A DNA stretch of 64,000 nucleotides from Sinomonas cellulolyticus (GTDB lineage: Bacteria; Actinomycetota; Actinomycetes; Actinomycetales; Micrococcaceae), in NCBI RefSeq assembly GCF_014656475.1, contig NZ_BNCM01000010.1:62001-126000 (forward strand). Direction: 5' to 3'. Below the pieces are notes generated by a model. That model was given only the letters and a program-made list of their open reading frames with translations, had not been told where the DNA came from and did no database searches. Positions 10,029 to 19,124 of the stretch are shown piece by piece. Position numbers and translations under genes: made by a program. Position 1 is the first letter of the stretch; each line of letters opens with the position of its first letter.

Positions 10029-11292
10029 CTCCGCCCCCGGCGCCCCTGGCGCCCTCGTCGACGCCGCCGGGCACGACGCGGATCCGCCGGCCGCCCAGCT
10101 CGGGCGGGATGTCGCCGTCGACTGCGGCCGTCACGATGACCTGCTCCGCCTTCGCCACGATCGCCGCGAGCCGGGCGCGCCGGGTGGAGTCGAGCTCGGC
10201 GAAGACGTCGTCGAGGATGAGGATCGGTTCGTCGCCGGCGACGGCGGAATCGTCCAGCATGACGTAGTAGGAGGCGAGCCTGAGCCCGAGCGCGAACGAC
10301 CACGTCTCCCCGTGCGAGGCGAACCCCTTGGCCGGCGCGTCTCCCAGCAGCAGCTCGAGGTCGTCCCGGTGCGGGCCCACGAGGGTCAGGCCCCGCTCGA
10401 GCTCGCGCGGCCTCGCCTGGACGAGCGCGGCGAGGAAGCGCTCGGCGATCGCGTCCACGTCCAGGCCCGCCAGCCCGCTGCGCGCCGCGGCGGGTGCGGT
10501 GGCGGACGACGGCGCGTCGCCGCCGTCGTCCGTCTCCTCCTCGGCGTCGGGAACCGCACCCTCCACCGTCGAGCGGTAGACGGCCCTGGCCACCTTCGAC
10601 CCGTCGGTGAGCTGCGCGTAGGCGGCGTCGAGGTGCGGCCCGAGTCGGTCCACGAGCTCGAGGCGCGCGGCCAGGAGTCGCGCGCCCGCGCGGGCGAGAT
10701 GGCTGTCCCAGACCTCCAGGGTCGACTCGACCGTCGCGCCGGACGGGTCCCCGGCACCGGGCCCACGCCGGGAGAAGCGGGCGGCGCGGGCGCTCTTGAG
10801 CAGGGCATTGCGCTGCTTGAGCACGCGGTCGTAGTCTGCCCGGGTCCCGGCGAGGTGGGGGAGCAGGACCGTGAGGAGTTCGTCGAGGAACCTGCGCCGC
10901 GCCGACGGATCCCCCTTGACGAGGGCAAGGTCCTCCGGGGCGAACAGCACGGTCCTCGCGATCCCGAGCAGGTCACGGGCCCTGATCGTGCTGCCACGGT
11001 TGATACGGCCGCGGTTCGAGCGGCCCGGGGTGATCTCCAGCTCGAGCATGGAGCGCTGCGAGCCGCGGACGAACCCCGCCCGGACGAGCGCACGCTCCGC
11101 GCCGAAGCGCACGAGGGGTGCGTCCGAGCTGACACGGTGCGAGCTGAGGGTCGAGAGCATTCCCAGCGCCTCGACGATGTTGGTCTTGCCCACCCCGTTG
11201 TACCCGACGAGGACCGTGGTCCCGGGGGAGAGCTCGAGGTCGAGCTGGGCGTAGGAGCGGAAGTCCGTCAGGGAGACGCGTTCGACGTACAC
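10021..11292 (-). CDS. recF: DNA replication/repair protein RecF
   Basis: RecF is an SMC-like ATPase that recognises gaps and helps load RecA through RecFOR. The 423-residue product starts [17 protein letters not shown], with Walker [10 protein letters not shown] at residues 30-38. It has the signature FLDELL in the lid region and a Walker B/D-loop [15 protein letters not shown] near the C-terminus. It is slightly long because of an alanine-rich insertion around [18 protein letters not shown]. It follows gnd by 19 bases and overlaps dciA, which places it in the dnaN-gnd-recF-dciA run. Confidence 0.97.
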   Translation of the reverse strand: MYVERVSLTDFRSYAQLDLELSPGTTVLVGYNGVGKTNIVEALGMLSTLSSHRVSSDAPLVRFGAERALVRAGFVRGSQRSMLELEITPGRSNRGRINRGSTIRARDLLGIARTVLFAPEDLALVKGDPSARRRFLDELLTVLLPHLAGTRADYDRVLKQRNALLKSARAARFSRRGPGAGDPSGATVESTLEVWDSHLARAGARLLAARLELVDRLGPHLDAAYAQLTDGSKVARAVYRSTVEGAVPDAEEETDDGGDAPSSATAPAAARSGLAGLDVDAIAERFLAALVQARPRELERGLTLVGPHRDDLELLLGDAPAKGFASHGETWSFALGLRLASYYVMLDDSAVAGDEPILILDDVFAELDSTRRARLAAIVAKAEQVIVTAAVDGDIPPELGGRRIRVVPGGVDEGARGAGGGDG

Positions 11293-11311
11293 CGGCCGGC
11301 GACGCCCCGCC

Positions 11312-12196
11312 CTATTCGGCGGGGCGGGTGGCGTGCCCGCCGAACTGGTGCCGCAGTGCCGAGACCATCTTCATCGCCGGTGAGGAGTCCTCGCGGGACT
11401 CGAACCGGGCGAACAGCGCGGCCGTGATGGCGGGGGCAGGAATGGCGTTCGCGATGGCCTCCTCGACGGTCCACCGGCCCTCGCCGGAGTCCTCGACATA
11501 GTCGGCGATCTTCTCCAGGCCCGGGTCCTCGTCGAGGGCCTTGACCACGAGGTCGAGGAGCCACGAGCGCACGACCGTCCCCTTCTGCCACGCGCGGAAG
11601 GTGCCGGGGAGGTCCTTGATGATGTCCTTCGCGGCGAGCAGCTGGTACCCCTCCGCATAGGACTGCATGAGGCCGTACTCGATGCCGTTGTGGACCATCT
11701 TCGCGTAGTGGCCAGCGCCGACGTCGCCCACGTGGATGAAGCTGTCCGCACGCTCGCCCTCAGGCCGGAGGGCGTCGAACACCGGCATGGCGAGCTCGAT
11801 GTCCGCAGCGTCGCCGCCGGCCATGAGGCCGTAGCCGTTCTCGAGTCCCCACACGCCGCCCGAGACGCCGCAGTCTGCGAACCGCAGCCCCTTGGCGCGC
11901 AGCTGCTCACCGTGGCGCTGGTCCTCGGTGAAGCGCGAGTTGCCGCCGTCGATCACCAGATCGCCTTCGGAGAGCTTCTCCGACAGCTCGGTGATGACCT
12001 TGTCCGTGATCTCCCCGGACGGGACCATGACCCACACGATGCGGGGGGCAGGCAGCGCCGCGACGAGCTCGTCGATGCTCGCCACGTCCGCCACGTCCGG
12101 GTTGCGGTCGAAGCCGGTGACCTCGATGCCCGCGCGGCGGAGCCGCTCCCGCATGTTGAATCCCATCTTGCCGAGACCGATGAGTCCGATGTGCAT
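11312..12196 (-). CDS. gnd: 6-phosphogluconate dehydrogenase, decarboxylating (short form)
   Basis: The 294-residue enzyme oxidises and decarboxylates 6-phosphogluconate to ribulose 5-phosphate, making NAD(P)H in the pentose phosphate pathway. The Rossmann motif [12 protein letters not shown] begins at residue 4. The substrate motif DGGNSRF and the catalytic lysine region [16 protein letters not shown] are present. It is the short, roughly 300-residue type usual in actinobacteria, not the 470-residue type. The start ATG follows GAAGGGAT. Its presence between dnaN and recF is conserved in Micrococcaceae and related groups. Confidence 0.95.
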   Translation of the reverse strand: MHIGLIGLGKMGFNMRERLRRAGIEVTGFDRNPDVADVASIDELVAALPAPRIVWVMVPSGEITDKVITELSEKLSEGDLVIDGGNSRFTEDQRHGEQLRAKGLRFADCGVSGGVWGLENGYGLMAGGDAADIELAMPVFDALRPEGERADSFIHVGDVGAGHYAKMVHNGIEYGLMQSYAEGYQLLAAKDIIKDLPGTFRAWQKGTVVRSWLLDLVVKALDEDPGLEKIADYVEDSGEGRWTVEEAIANAIPAPAITAALFARFESREDSSPAMKMVSALRHQFGGHATRPAE

Positions 12197-12257
12197 GAGC
12201 GAGATCCCTTCGCGCGGTGGGTGAGCGGGGCGGTGGACGTGGTGGGGCGGCGGGATC

Positions 12258-13382
12258 CTAGTTCGGCAGCCGGACGGGCATGACGAGGTAGCGGTAGTCG
12301 TCCTCGTCCTCGCCGTCGAGCTCGCGCTGGGCGGTGATCATGGCCGGCTTGGGTGCACTCGTGAAGGAGAACCGCACGAACGGGGTCTCGATGACGGCGA
12401 GGCCCTCGATCAGGTAGTGGGGGTTGAAGGCCACAGTGATCGGCTCGCCCGTGAGCTGCGCCTCGAGCTCCTCGGAGGCCTGTGCGTCCTCGCCCGTGCC
12501 GGCGTCGAGGGTCACGAGGCCGTCGGTGAAGGCGAGCCGGACCGGGGTGTTGCGCTCGGCCACGAGGGAGACGCGGCGGACGGCTTCGACGAGCTCCTGG
12601 GTGGAGACCACCGCGTGGATCGGGGTGGACTCCGGGAAGAGCGAGCGGATCTTCGGGTAGTCGCCGTCCACGAGGAGCGAGGTGGTGGTACGGCCGGCGC
12701 TCTCGAAGCCGACGAGCCGCGAGTCGTCGTCAGCCAGGGCCAGGTTCAGTTCACCCGAGCCGCCGAGGGTCTTGGCGACCTCGCTGAGGGTCTTGGCCTT
12801 CACGAGCGCGGAGGTCGAGGTGCTCGGATTGGCCGGCTGCCAGGGGATCTCGCGCATCGCGAGGCGGTAGCGGTCGGTGGCGAGCAGCGTGATCAGCTCG
12901 TTCTCGATCTCCATGCGCACGCCGGTGAGGATCGGGAGGGTGTCGTCCTTGCTCGCGGCGATAATCACCTGGGCGACGCCCTTGGCGAACGAGTCGCCGG
13001 GAACGGTGCCGAGGATGGACGGGAGCGCGGGGAGGGCCGGGTATTCGGCCTCCGGCATGGTCGCCAGGTGGAAGGAGCTGCGGCGGCAGCTGAGGGTGAC
13101 CTTGGTGCCGTCGGTCTCGACGTCGACTGGTGCGTTGGGCAGGCTGCGGCAGATGTCTGCGAGGAGGCGGCCGGAGACGAGGATCGTTCCCTCGTCGCTG
13201 ATCTCGGCCGGGATCTCGAGGCGGGCGGAGGTCTCGTAGTCGAAACTGCTCAGGCTTACGACGCCGTCGTGCGCCTTGAGCAGGAGGCCGGCCAGAACGG
13301 GAACGGGTGGACGCGGGGAGAGCGAGCGGGCGGCCCAGCTCACAGCCTCGGTGAGGACATCCCGTTCGACTCGGAACTTCAC
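12258..13382 (-). CDS. dnaN: DNA polymerase III beta subunit (sliding clamp)
   Basis: DnaN forms the ring-shaped clamp that tethers DNA polymerase III to DNA. The product is 374 residues from GTG 13382 (VKFRVERDVLTEAVSWAARS), which matches the normal length. The open frame continues upstream for 91 codons, but that part is the origin-side intergenic DNA and is not protein-like. Three clamp domains can be followed, with the protein-binding pocket end EDDYRYLVMPVRLPN at the C-terminus. GGCGGA lies before the start. The oriC-type region lies between it and dnaA. Confidence 0.97.
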   Translation of the reverse strand: MKFRVERDVLTEAVSWAARSLSPRPPVPVLAGLLLKAHDGVVSLSSFDYETSARLEIPAEISDEGTILVSGRLLADICRSLPNAPVDVETDGTKVTLSCRRSSFHLATMPEAEYPALPALPSILGTVPGDSFAKGVAQVIIAASKDDTLPILTGVRMEIENELITLLATDRYRLAMREIPWQPANPSTSTSALVKAKTLSEVAKTLGGSGELNLALADDDSRLVGFESAGRTTTSLLVDGDYPKIRSLFPESTPIHAVVSTQELVEAVRRVSLVAERNTPVRLAFTDGLVTLDAGTGEDAQASEELEAQLTGEPITVAFNPHYLIEGLAVIETPFVRFSFTSAPKPAMITAQRELDGEDEDDYRYLVMPVRLPN

Positions 13383-13861
13383 GGACGCGTTCCGCCTTTC
13401 ATCGCTGTCGTGGCCGCGGCCATCTGAGCCGGCACCGCCCTCGCTGGGCGCTGACCACAGCTTAGCCCTATCGGTACTCGCGGGTTCAAGCCGGAGAGGG
13501 GGCTGGAGGCTGGCCGGAAGTCCGGGTCGTGCAGGGCGGGCTAGCTGTTGGCTGACGATTCTTGGATTCTTGGGATTTGGTGGTGTTAATAAGTGCTGTG
13601 GAAACTGTGGATAACCCGCTTCTGCCGCGTTCCGGCGCGGATTCCGGGTGTTCATGGTGTGTTGACGGAGCGTGCTCCGGCTGAGGGCAGGCTGTGGACG
13701 CCCCGATTCCTGTCATTCGCGCTTTCCACAGCGCCGAGGAGGGTTGTAAGCCCGTGGGACGAGGATGTGCACTTAACCGTCCACAGGGTTGTCCACATGC
13801 GCCTGTTAATAAGGCACACGCGCGTGCGAGGCGGGATCCGGCGTCCGGCCCCGGGGACGGA
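13383..13861. other. oriC-type region between dnaA and dnaN
   Basis: No gene is present. Two perfect DnaA boxes, TTATCCACA (minus strand, 13606-13614) and TTGTCCACA (13789-13797), stand with at least four weaker ones. The weaker ones are TGTGGAAAC 13597-13605, TGTGGACGC 13693-13701, CTTTCCACA 13722-13730 and CCGTCCACA 13777-13785. The boxes occur in both orientations. The AT-richer stretch 13558-13593 is the best candidate for the unwinding element. GTTAATAAG occurs as a direct repeat at 13585-13593 and 13805-13813, bracketing the boxes. The location and content match actinobacterial oriC. Confidence 0.85.
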
Positions 13862-15286
13862 TCACAGCCCCCGCTGGACCTGCTTGATCTTGTTGGTCAG
13901 CTCCGTCACCTGGTTGTAGATGGCCCGGCGCTCTGCCATGAGCTCCCGGATCTTCCGGTCGGCGTGGATCACGGTTGTGTGGTCGCGTCCGCCGAGCACC
14001 TGCCCGATCTTCGGAAGCGACATATCGGTCAGCTCCCGGCAGAGGTACATCGCGATCTGGCGTGCCGTGACGAGCGTGCGCGTGCGGGACTTGCTGTTGA
14101 GCTCCTCGACCGTGAGCTTGAAGTAGGCTGCCGTCTCCGCCAGGATCTGGTCCGCGGTGATCTCCAGGGCGGAGTCGTCCGTGATGAGGTCCTTGAGGAC
14201 CATCTCGGCCAGCGCGACGTCGACCGGCTGCTTGTTCAGGCTCGCGAACGCCGTCACGCGGATCAGGGCGCCCTCGAGCTCCCGGATGTTGGCCGAGATC
14301 CGCGACGCGATGTACTCGAGGGCCGCATCCGGGGCGGAGAGGCCCTCGCTGTTGGCCTTCTTCCTCAGGATGGCGATGCGGGTCTCGAGGTCCGGCGGCT
14401 GGATGTCGGTCAGGAGTCCCCACTCGAACCGCGACTTCATGCGGTCCTCGAATCCGTGCAGTGCCTTGGGCGGCTGGTCCGAGGTGATGACCACCTGCTT
14501 GTTGCTGTTGTGCAGCGCGTTGAAGGTGTGGAAGAACTCCTCCATCGTCCCCGTGCGGCCGGCGAGGAACTGGATGTCGTCGATGAGCAGGAGGTCGACG
14601 TTGCGGTACGTCGTCTTGAAGCTCGTGCCCTCATCGTCGCGGATGGAGTTGATGAAGTCGTTCGTGAACTCCTCCGAGTTCACGTACCGGACCCGGATCC
14701 CGTTATAGAGGCGCCGCGCATAGTGGCCGATCGCGTGCAGCAGGTGGGTCTTTCCGAGCCCCGAGTCGCCGTAGATGAACAGCGGGTTGTAGGCCTTGGC
14801 GGGCGCCTCAGCGACCGCGACCGCTGCGGCGTGGGCGAACCGGTTCGACGCGCCGATCACGAACGTGTCGAACACGTACTTGGGATTGAGCCGGCTGGAC
14901 TCCTGTGACGTGCTCGGCGGGGTCGGGGCCGGACGGACCTCCTCGCGCAGCTCCTCCCTGAACGCGGGGCGGGGGGCTGACTCGAACGCCTCGGCGCGCA
15001 CCGGAACGAGGTCGGTGTCGACGTCGATCGCGCACCGGACGTCCTCGGAGAAGACCGAGCGGAGCGCGTCGTCGAGCGCGGACTTGATCTGCCCCTGGAG
15101 CACCTCGCGGGTCAGCTCGTTGGGGACGGCGACGAGGAGGGTAGAGCCGATGAGCCCTTGGGCCTGTGCGAGCGAGACGAACCCGCGCTGCCGCGGCGAC
15201 ACACGGTCGTCTTCCTCGAGGAGACGCACCACCCGGCGCCACGAACTGCCAAGTGTGTTGGCCTCGTTGGCTTCCTGCGGTCCCAT
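13862..15286 (-). CDS. dnaA: Chromosomal replication initiator DnaA
   Basis: DnaA is the AAA+ protein that binds DnaA boxes and melts oriC. The 474-residue product has domain I (residues 1-85) and a short proline/serine-rich linker. The ATPase follows, with Walker A GDSGLGKTH and Walker B LLIDDIQFLAG. The DNA-binding domain IV has the signature GGRDHTTVIHADRKI. The ATG at 15286 follows GAGGAG. It diverges from rpmH, and its upstream region contains DnaA boxes, which suggests autoregulation. Confidence 0.98.
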   Translation of the reverse strand: MGPQEANEANTLGSSWRRVVRLLEEDDRVSPRQRGFVSLAQAQGLIGSTLLVAVPNELTREVLQGQIKSALDDALRSVFSEDVRCAIDVDTDLVPVRAEAFESAPRPAFREELREEVRPAPTPPSTSQESSRLNPKYVFDTFVIGASNRFAHAAAVAVAEAPAKAYNPLFIYGDSGLGKTHLLHAIGHYARRLYNGIRVRYVNSEEFTNDFINSIRDDEGTSFKTTYRNVDLLLIDDIQFLAGRTGTMEEFFHTFNALHNSNKQVVITSDQPPKALHGFEDRMKSRFEWGLLTDIQPPDLETRIAILRKKANSEGLSAPDAALEYIASRISANIRELEGALIRVTAFASLNKQPVDVALAEMVLKDLITDDSALEITADQILAETAAYFKLTVEELNSKSRTRTLVTARQIAMYLCRELTDMSLPKIGQVLGGRDHTTVIHADRKIRELMAERRAIYNQVTELTNKIKQVQRGL

Positions 15287-15811
15287 GTGCTCCTCTACGG
15301 CTTGATCATCCCTCGGCCTCCCGTGCTGTGATGCCTTCTGTCCGCCGGGAGATCGTTTTCATCCACAGGGATACCCACAGCCGTGGAGGAGGGTACTGAG
15401 ACAGACTAGATGATGGGACAACCCAGAAGATAGCTGGGTTCGGGGCCACCATGAATTACACTGTTGAAGTTCATCCGGGCACCCGCACAACCGCACTGTC
15501 CACAGGCCTGTGAGTGGAGTTGGACACAGCTGGGGACAGCGGAGCCAGCCCCCGCGCCAGAGCCCGCAGGGCTCTCCTTGCGCGCGCCCGAATTGACGCT
15601 GGAGGCCGTCGTGGCCTAACGTCGTTAAGTCCTTTGTGTCTGCTTACTGTCCTGTCGCATGCCCTCGGACGCCACGCGCCGCCCTCGATCAGCAGGGAGG
15701 TCCGGAGGCGGCCGGCATGAGGCGCGGCGGGGCGGCAGACCCCGAAAACCTAGCGTCCGCCCGCACTTCGACTCGTTCGGCAGACGCGCTCGATCTACTG
15801 GAGTGAGAGAA
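15287..15811. promoter_or_regulatory. dnaA/rpmH divergent control region
   Basis: This gene-free 525-base stretch carries two near-consensus DnaA boxes, TCATCCACA (15359-15367) and CTGTCCACA (15496-15504). It also has a 7-bp inverted repeat AACCCAG/CTGGGTT (15420-15426 with 15434-15440). A minus-strand CTAGTCTG (15402-15409) contains the likely dnaA -10, TAGTCT. The rpmH promoter is listed separately. Together these suggest that DnaA controls its own gene from here. Confidence 0.65.
15593..15622 (+). promoter_or_regulatory. rpmH promoter
   Basis: TTGACG (15593-15598) and TAACGT (15617-15622) are separated by 18 bases, close to the sigma-A-type consensus. The leader to the rpmH start is about 180 bases. 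Confidence 0.65.
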
Positions 15812-15949
15812 GTGAGCAAGCGGACCTTTCAGCCGAACAACCGCCGCCGTGCCAAGAAGCACGGTTTCCGCCTTCGCATGCGGACCCGTGCCGGCCGCGC
15901 GATCCTGGCCGCCCGCCGGTCCAAGGGCCGCGCTGAGCTCTCGGCCTGA
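15812..15949 (+). CDS. rpmH: 50S ribosomal protein L34
   Basis: This 45-residue, strongly basic protein ([20 protein letters not shown], then R/K-rich helix) is a component of the large ribosomal subunit. The GTG start at 15812 follows GGAG at 15800-15803. The open frame extends upstream, but that part is non-coding leader. It is followed by rnpA, the standard pairing. Confidence 0.97.
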   Translation: MSKRTFQPNNRRRAKKHGFRLRMRTRAGRAILAARRSKGRAELSA

Positions 15950-16001
15950 GTTCTGACACGCACGGCGGCGACGTCGCAGGCACTGCGCCGGGGATGACCT
16001 G

Positions 16002-16403
16002 ATGCTCGCCGCGGCCCACCGCCTGCGCACTGGCGCAGACTTCACGCATACCGTACGTTCCGGCGTCCGCCAAGGGCGCCGGAACGTCGTGCTGTATGCG
16101 GTCAGCACGCCGAGCCGGCCCACCCGCTTCGGCTTCATCGTCTCCAAGGCCGTGGGGAACGCAGTCACCCGCAACCTCGTTAAACGGAGGCTGAGGGAGG
16201 CGGCTGCGTCCACGCTCCGCGAACAGCCCGAGGGGCTCGACGTCGTGGTGCGCGCGCTTCCCGCATCGGCCCAGGCAAGCTGGGCCGAGCTCAGCAAGGA
16301 CTACGAGTCTGCGCTCGGGGGAGCCCTGCGCCGCCTCGGAGGAGCGACAGATCAGGGCAGCATGCCCGGCGGCGGAAGGAATGCGCATGGCGGCCACGGC
16401 TGA
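16002..16403 (+). CDS. rnpA: Ribonuclease P protein component
   Basis: RnpA is the protein cofactor of the RNase P ribozyme, which matures the 5' ends of tRNAs. The 133-residue product has the conserved basic RNR motif [18 protein letters not shown] and the aromatic/basic N-terminal segment [14 protein letters not shown]. The C-terminus ([21 protein letters not shown]) is a glycine-rich tail that overlaps yidD by 23 bases. Confidence 0.96.
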   Translation: MLAAAHRLRTGADFTHTVRSGVRQGRRNVVLYAVSTPSRPTRFGFIVSKAVGNAVTRNLVKRRLREAAASTLREQPEGLDVVVRALPASAQASWAELSKDYESALGGALRRLGGATDQGSMPGGGRNAHGGHG

Positions 16404-16785
16404 GATGCCCGAGGCGGAAGGCCGGCGTGCTGCGCTCCGGTGGGCAACCGCCGTCGTGCGCTTCGTGTGGACGCTCCCGCAGAACCTGCTCATCCTGCTG
16501 CTGAAGGCCTACCGCGCCGTGGTCTCGCCGCTCTACGGGCAGGTGTGCCGGTTCTTCCCCTCCTGCTCGGGGTACGCGCTCGAGGCCATCACCGTGCACG
16601 GGGCTGTGCGAGGATCGTATCTGGCCGTGCGCCGTCTCCTGAGGTGCCACCCGTGGAACCCCGGGGGAATCGACCACGTCCCCGAAGGGCACCGGCACTG
16701 GCCGGAGGACCGCCTCCCAAGGATCCTGGTGCTCAACCACCCGGACCGCTACTGGACCGACAACGAGAATGACATGAGGAACTAG
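16381..16785 (+). CDS. yidD: Membrane protein insertion efficiency factor YidD
   Basis: This 134-residue, membrane-associated protein has an amphipathic helix ([18 protein letters not shown]) followed by the family hallmark [14 protein letters not shown] and [14 protein letters not shown]. YidD assists YidC-mediated insertion. The start overlaps the rnpA end, and yidC follows 8 bases after the stop, so the three are one transcriptional unit. Confidence 0.95.
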   Translation: MRMAATAEMPEAEGRRAALRWATAVVRFVWTLPQNLLILLLKAYRAVVSPLYGQVCRFFPSCSGYALEAITVHGAVRGSYLAVRRLLRCHPWNPGGIDHVPEGHRHWPEDRLPRILVLNHPDRYWTDNENDMRN

Positions 16786-16793
16786 GGAAACGC

Positions 16794-17759
16794 ATGGACC
16801 CGTTAAGCGCCATACTGCTGCCCTTCGAGTGGCTGGTCTCATTTGTGATGGTGGCCTTCCACGAGGCCCTCTCGTTCATCGGCCTCCCCGCCGCGAGCGG
16901 GTGGACGTGGACCGCCTCCATCATCGGGCTTGTGCTCGTGATCCGGGCCGCGCTCATTCCCGTGTTCGTCAAGCAGATCAAGGCGCAGCGCGGCATGCAG
17001 CTGCTCCAGCCTGACCTGCAGAAGCTCCAGGCCAAGTACAAGGGCAAGACGGACCAGCTCTCGCGCCAGGCCATGGCACAGGAGCAGATGGCGCTGTACA
17101 AGCAGCACGGCACCAACCCGTTCTCCGCGTGCCTGCCCATGCTCATCCAGATGCCGTTCTTCTTCGGCCTCTTCCGCGTGCTCTCCGGCATCAGCAACGC
17201 CCAGGCCAACAACACGGGCATCGGCGCGATGACCCACGATCAGGTCGAGCAGTTCCACAACTCAAGCATCCTGGGCGCCCCGCTCTCCGCATCGCTCCTC
17301 CACGGCGGAGGAGGCAACGCCGTTGCCGTGGCCGTCCTCTCGATCCTCATGATCATCGCGATGACTGCCTCGCAGTTCATCACGCAGAAGCAGATCATGG
17401 CGAAGAACATGACCGAGGCCGCCATGCAGAGCCCGTTCATGAAGCAGCAGAAGATCCTGCTGTACATCCTCCCGCTCGTCTTCGGCATCGGCGGCATCAA
17501 CTTCCCCATCGGCGTCCTCATCTACTGGACCATCTCCAACCTGTGGACCATGGGCCAGCAGTTCTACGTGATCCGGCGGATGCCGGCCCCGGGCTCGCCG
17601 GCCGCGAAGGAGCTCAACGAGCGCCGCGCCGCCAAGGGCCTTGCCCCGATCGACGTCACCACCGGCAAGGTCATGAAGCCTGAGGACATGCCGCCCCCGC
17701 CGCCGCCGAAGGTCCAGCGTGAGCAGCCGCAGCGGAAGAACAGGAAGAAGAAGTCATGA
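16794..17759 (+). CDS. yidC: Membrane protein insertase YidC/Oxa1
   Basis: YidC inserts and folds inner-membrane proteins alone or with SecYEG. The 321-residue protein is the short actinobacterial form. A first span (LPFEWLVSFVMVAFHEALSF) is followed by the conserved core beginning GLVLVIRAALIPVFVKQIKA, with the hydrophilic-groove arginine. The amphipathic cytoplasmic hairpin KLQAKYKGKTDQLSRQAMAQ and three further spans follow. The lysine-rich tail (QRKNRKKKS) suits ribosome contact. The stop overlaps the jag start by ATGA. Confidence 0.97.
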   Translation: MDPLSAILLPFEWLVSFVMVAFHEALSFIGLPAASGWTWTASIIGLVLVIRAALIPVFVKQIKAQRGMQLLQPDLQKLQAKYKGKTDQLSRQAMAQEQMALYKQHGTNPFSACLPMLIQMPFFFGLFRVLSGISNAQANNTGIGAMTHDQVEQFHNSSILGAPLSASLLHGGGGNAVAVAVLSILMIIAMTASQFITQKQIMAKNMTEAAMQSPFMKQQKILLYILPLVFGIGGINFPIGVLIYWTISNLWTMGQQFYVIRRMPAPGSPAAKELNERRAAKGLAPIDVTTGKVMKPEDMPPPPPPKVQREQPQRKNRKKKS

Positions 17760-18385
17760 CCTCCGAGAGCACTGCCGTGAACCTGCCCGAGGGCGAGGAC
17801 GCCCAGAAGGTCGACACCGCATCGGCGGACGCCTCCGCCGAGGCGGCGGCCGAGAACATCCCTGTCAGCGGCAGCGCCGGCGAGGAGTCGGCTCCCGACG
17901 AGGAGCCCACCGTCCCGCTGAGCCGTCTCGAGGAGGAGGGCGACATCGCCGCCGACTACCTCGAAGAGCTCCTCGACATTGCTGACATCGACGGCGACAT
18001 CGACATCGAGGTCCGCAACGGCCGCTCCTACCTCTCGGTGGTCGGTGACGAGGAGGCCGAGGGCCTGGACATCCTCGTGGGCCCGGACGGTGAGGTCCTC
18101 GAAGCCCTCCAGGAGCTCACGCGCCTGTCCGTGCTGGCCTCGACCGGGAACCGCTCGCGCCTCGTCCTGGACATCAACGGGTACCGGGGGGAGCGCTCCA
18201 CGCACCTCGCGGACCTCGCGGAGAAGGCCGTCGAGCGGGTCAAGGCCGGCGAGGCCTCGGTCCATCTCGAGCCGATGAGCTCCTACGAGCGCAAGATAGT
18301 GCACGACGCCGTCGCAGACCTCGGTTTCATCAGCGAGTCGGAAGGCGAGGGCGCCTCCCGCCACATCGTGGTCTCGGCAGAGTGA
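17756..18385 (+). CDS. jag: Jag/KhpB-type R3H single-stranded nucleic-acid-binding protein
   Basis: This is a 209-residue RNA-binding protein of the Jag/KhpB family. An acidic, disordered N-terminus (residues 1-65) precedes the KH-like domain (DYLEELLDIADIDGDIDIEV through GPDGEVLEALQELTRL). The R3H domain (ERVKAGEASVHLEPMSSYERKIVHDAV) has the Arg-x3-His-like element. It overlaps yidC by four bases and rsmG by a GTGA junction. KhpB partners with KhpA in other bacteria, and no khpA is present here. Confidence 0.92.
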   Translation: MTSESTAVNLPEGEDAQKVDTASADASAEAAAENIPVSGSAGEESAPDEEPTVPLSRLEEEGDIAADYLEELLDIADIDGDIDIEVRNGRSYLSVVGDEEAEGLDILVGPDGEVLEALQELTRLSVLASTGNRSRLVLDINGYRGERSTHLADLAEKAVERVKAGEASVHLEPMSSYERKIVHDAVADLGFISESEGEGASRHIVVSAE

Positions 18386-19062
18386 CGATGGGCGAGACGC
18401 CAGCAGGGGTGGAGGCAGCCGAGGTCCCCGAGCTCGCCGGGGCTGAGCTCGACGCGGCCGAGCAGATCTTCGGCGACCGCCTCGAGTTGGCCCGGCGCTA
18501 CGTGGGCCATCTGGCCAGTTCGGGGATGGAGCGCGGCCTCATCGGCCCGCGGGAGGTTCCCCGGCTCTGGAGCCGGCACGTGCTCAACTGCGCGGTCATC
18601 GAATCCGAGTTCCCGCAGGGCGCCGCGATCGCGGACGTCGGGAGCGGTGCCGGACTGCCGGGCCTCTGCCTCGCCATCGCCCGTCCCGACCTGCGGCTGA
18701 CCCTCATCGAACCGCTGGAGCGCCGCGTCGTCTGGCTCCAGGAGGTGATCGCGGACCTCGGGCTGGACAACGTCACCGTGGTGCGCGGCCGCGGCGAGCA
18801 GGTGGCCGGAACGGTCGACGTCGACTTCGTCGCCGCGCGTGCCGTGTCCGCCCTCGCGACCCTGATCCCCATGACCCTGCCCCTCCTCGACGGAGAGGGA
18901 ACGCTCGTGGCCATCAAGGGCCGCAGTGCGGCAGAGGAAGTGGTGAAGGCCGCCAAGGCAATCCGGAAGTACAAGGGGCACTCACCCGAGGTGCGCGTGG
19001 TGGGTGAGGGGCTGCTCGCCGAGCCGACCACCGTGGTGAGGATCGCCGTCGGGGGCGCCTGA
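18382..19062 (+). CDS. rsmG: 16S rRNA (guanine527-N7)-methyltransferase RsmG
   Basis: RsmG (GidB) methylates G527 of 16S rRNA using S-adenosylmethionine. The 226-residue product has the SAM motif IADVGSGAGLPGLCLAIA, and RGRGEQVAG and FVAARAVSAL further along. The start may be GTG 18382, which overlaps the jag stop, or ATG 18388. Both fit, and coupling favours the first. Loss of RsmG causes low-level streptomycin resistance in other bacteria. Confidence 0.95.
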   Translation: MTMGETPAGVEAAEVPELAGAELDAAEQIFGDRLELARRYVGHLASSGMERGLIGPREVPRLWSRHVLNCAVIESEFPQGAAIADVGSGAGLPGLCLAIARPDLRLTLIEPLERRVVWLQEVIADLGLDNVTVVRGRGEQVAGTVDVDFVAARAVSALATLIPMTLPLLDGEGTLVAIKGRSAAEEVVKAAKAIRKYKGHSPEVRVVGEGLLAEPTTVVRIAVGGA

Positions 19063-19089
19063 TCTCCCTCGGGAGGGCCCGTTCAGCCG

Positions 19090-19097
19090 CTAGTCTG
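19090..19097 (+). promoter_or_regulatory. parA promoter -10 in CTAGTCTG
   Basis: CTAGTCTG contains TAGTCT, a TANNNT -10, placed 28 bases before the parA start. The same octamer is found before dnaA and parB. Confidence 0.5.
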
Positions 19098-19124
19098 GTG
19101 TGAGGCAATCGACGCGAATCGAGA

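Noticed and set aside
13383..13655. N-terminal extension of DnaN by 91 codons
   Set aside because: The normal clamp starts at GTG 13382, and the extension would cover origin-side DNA and does not look like protein.
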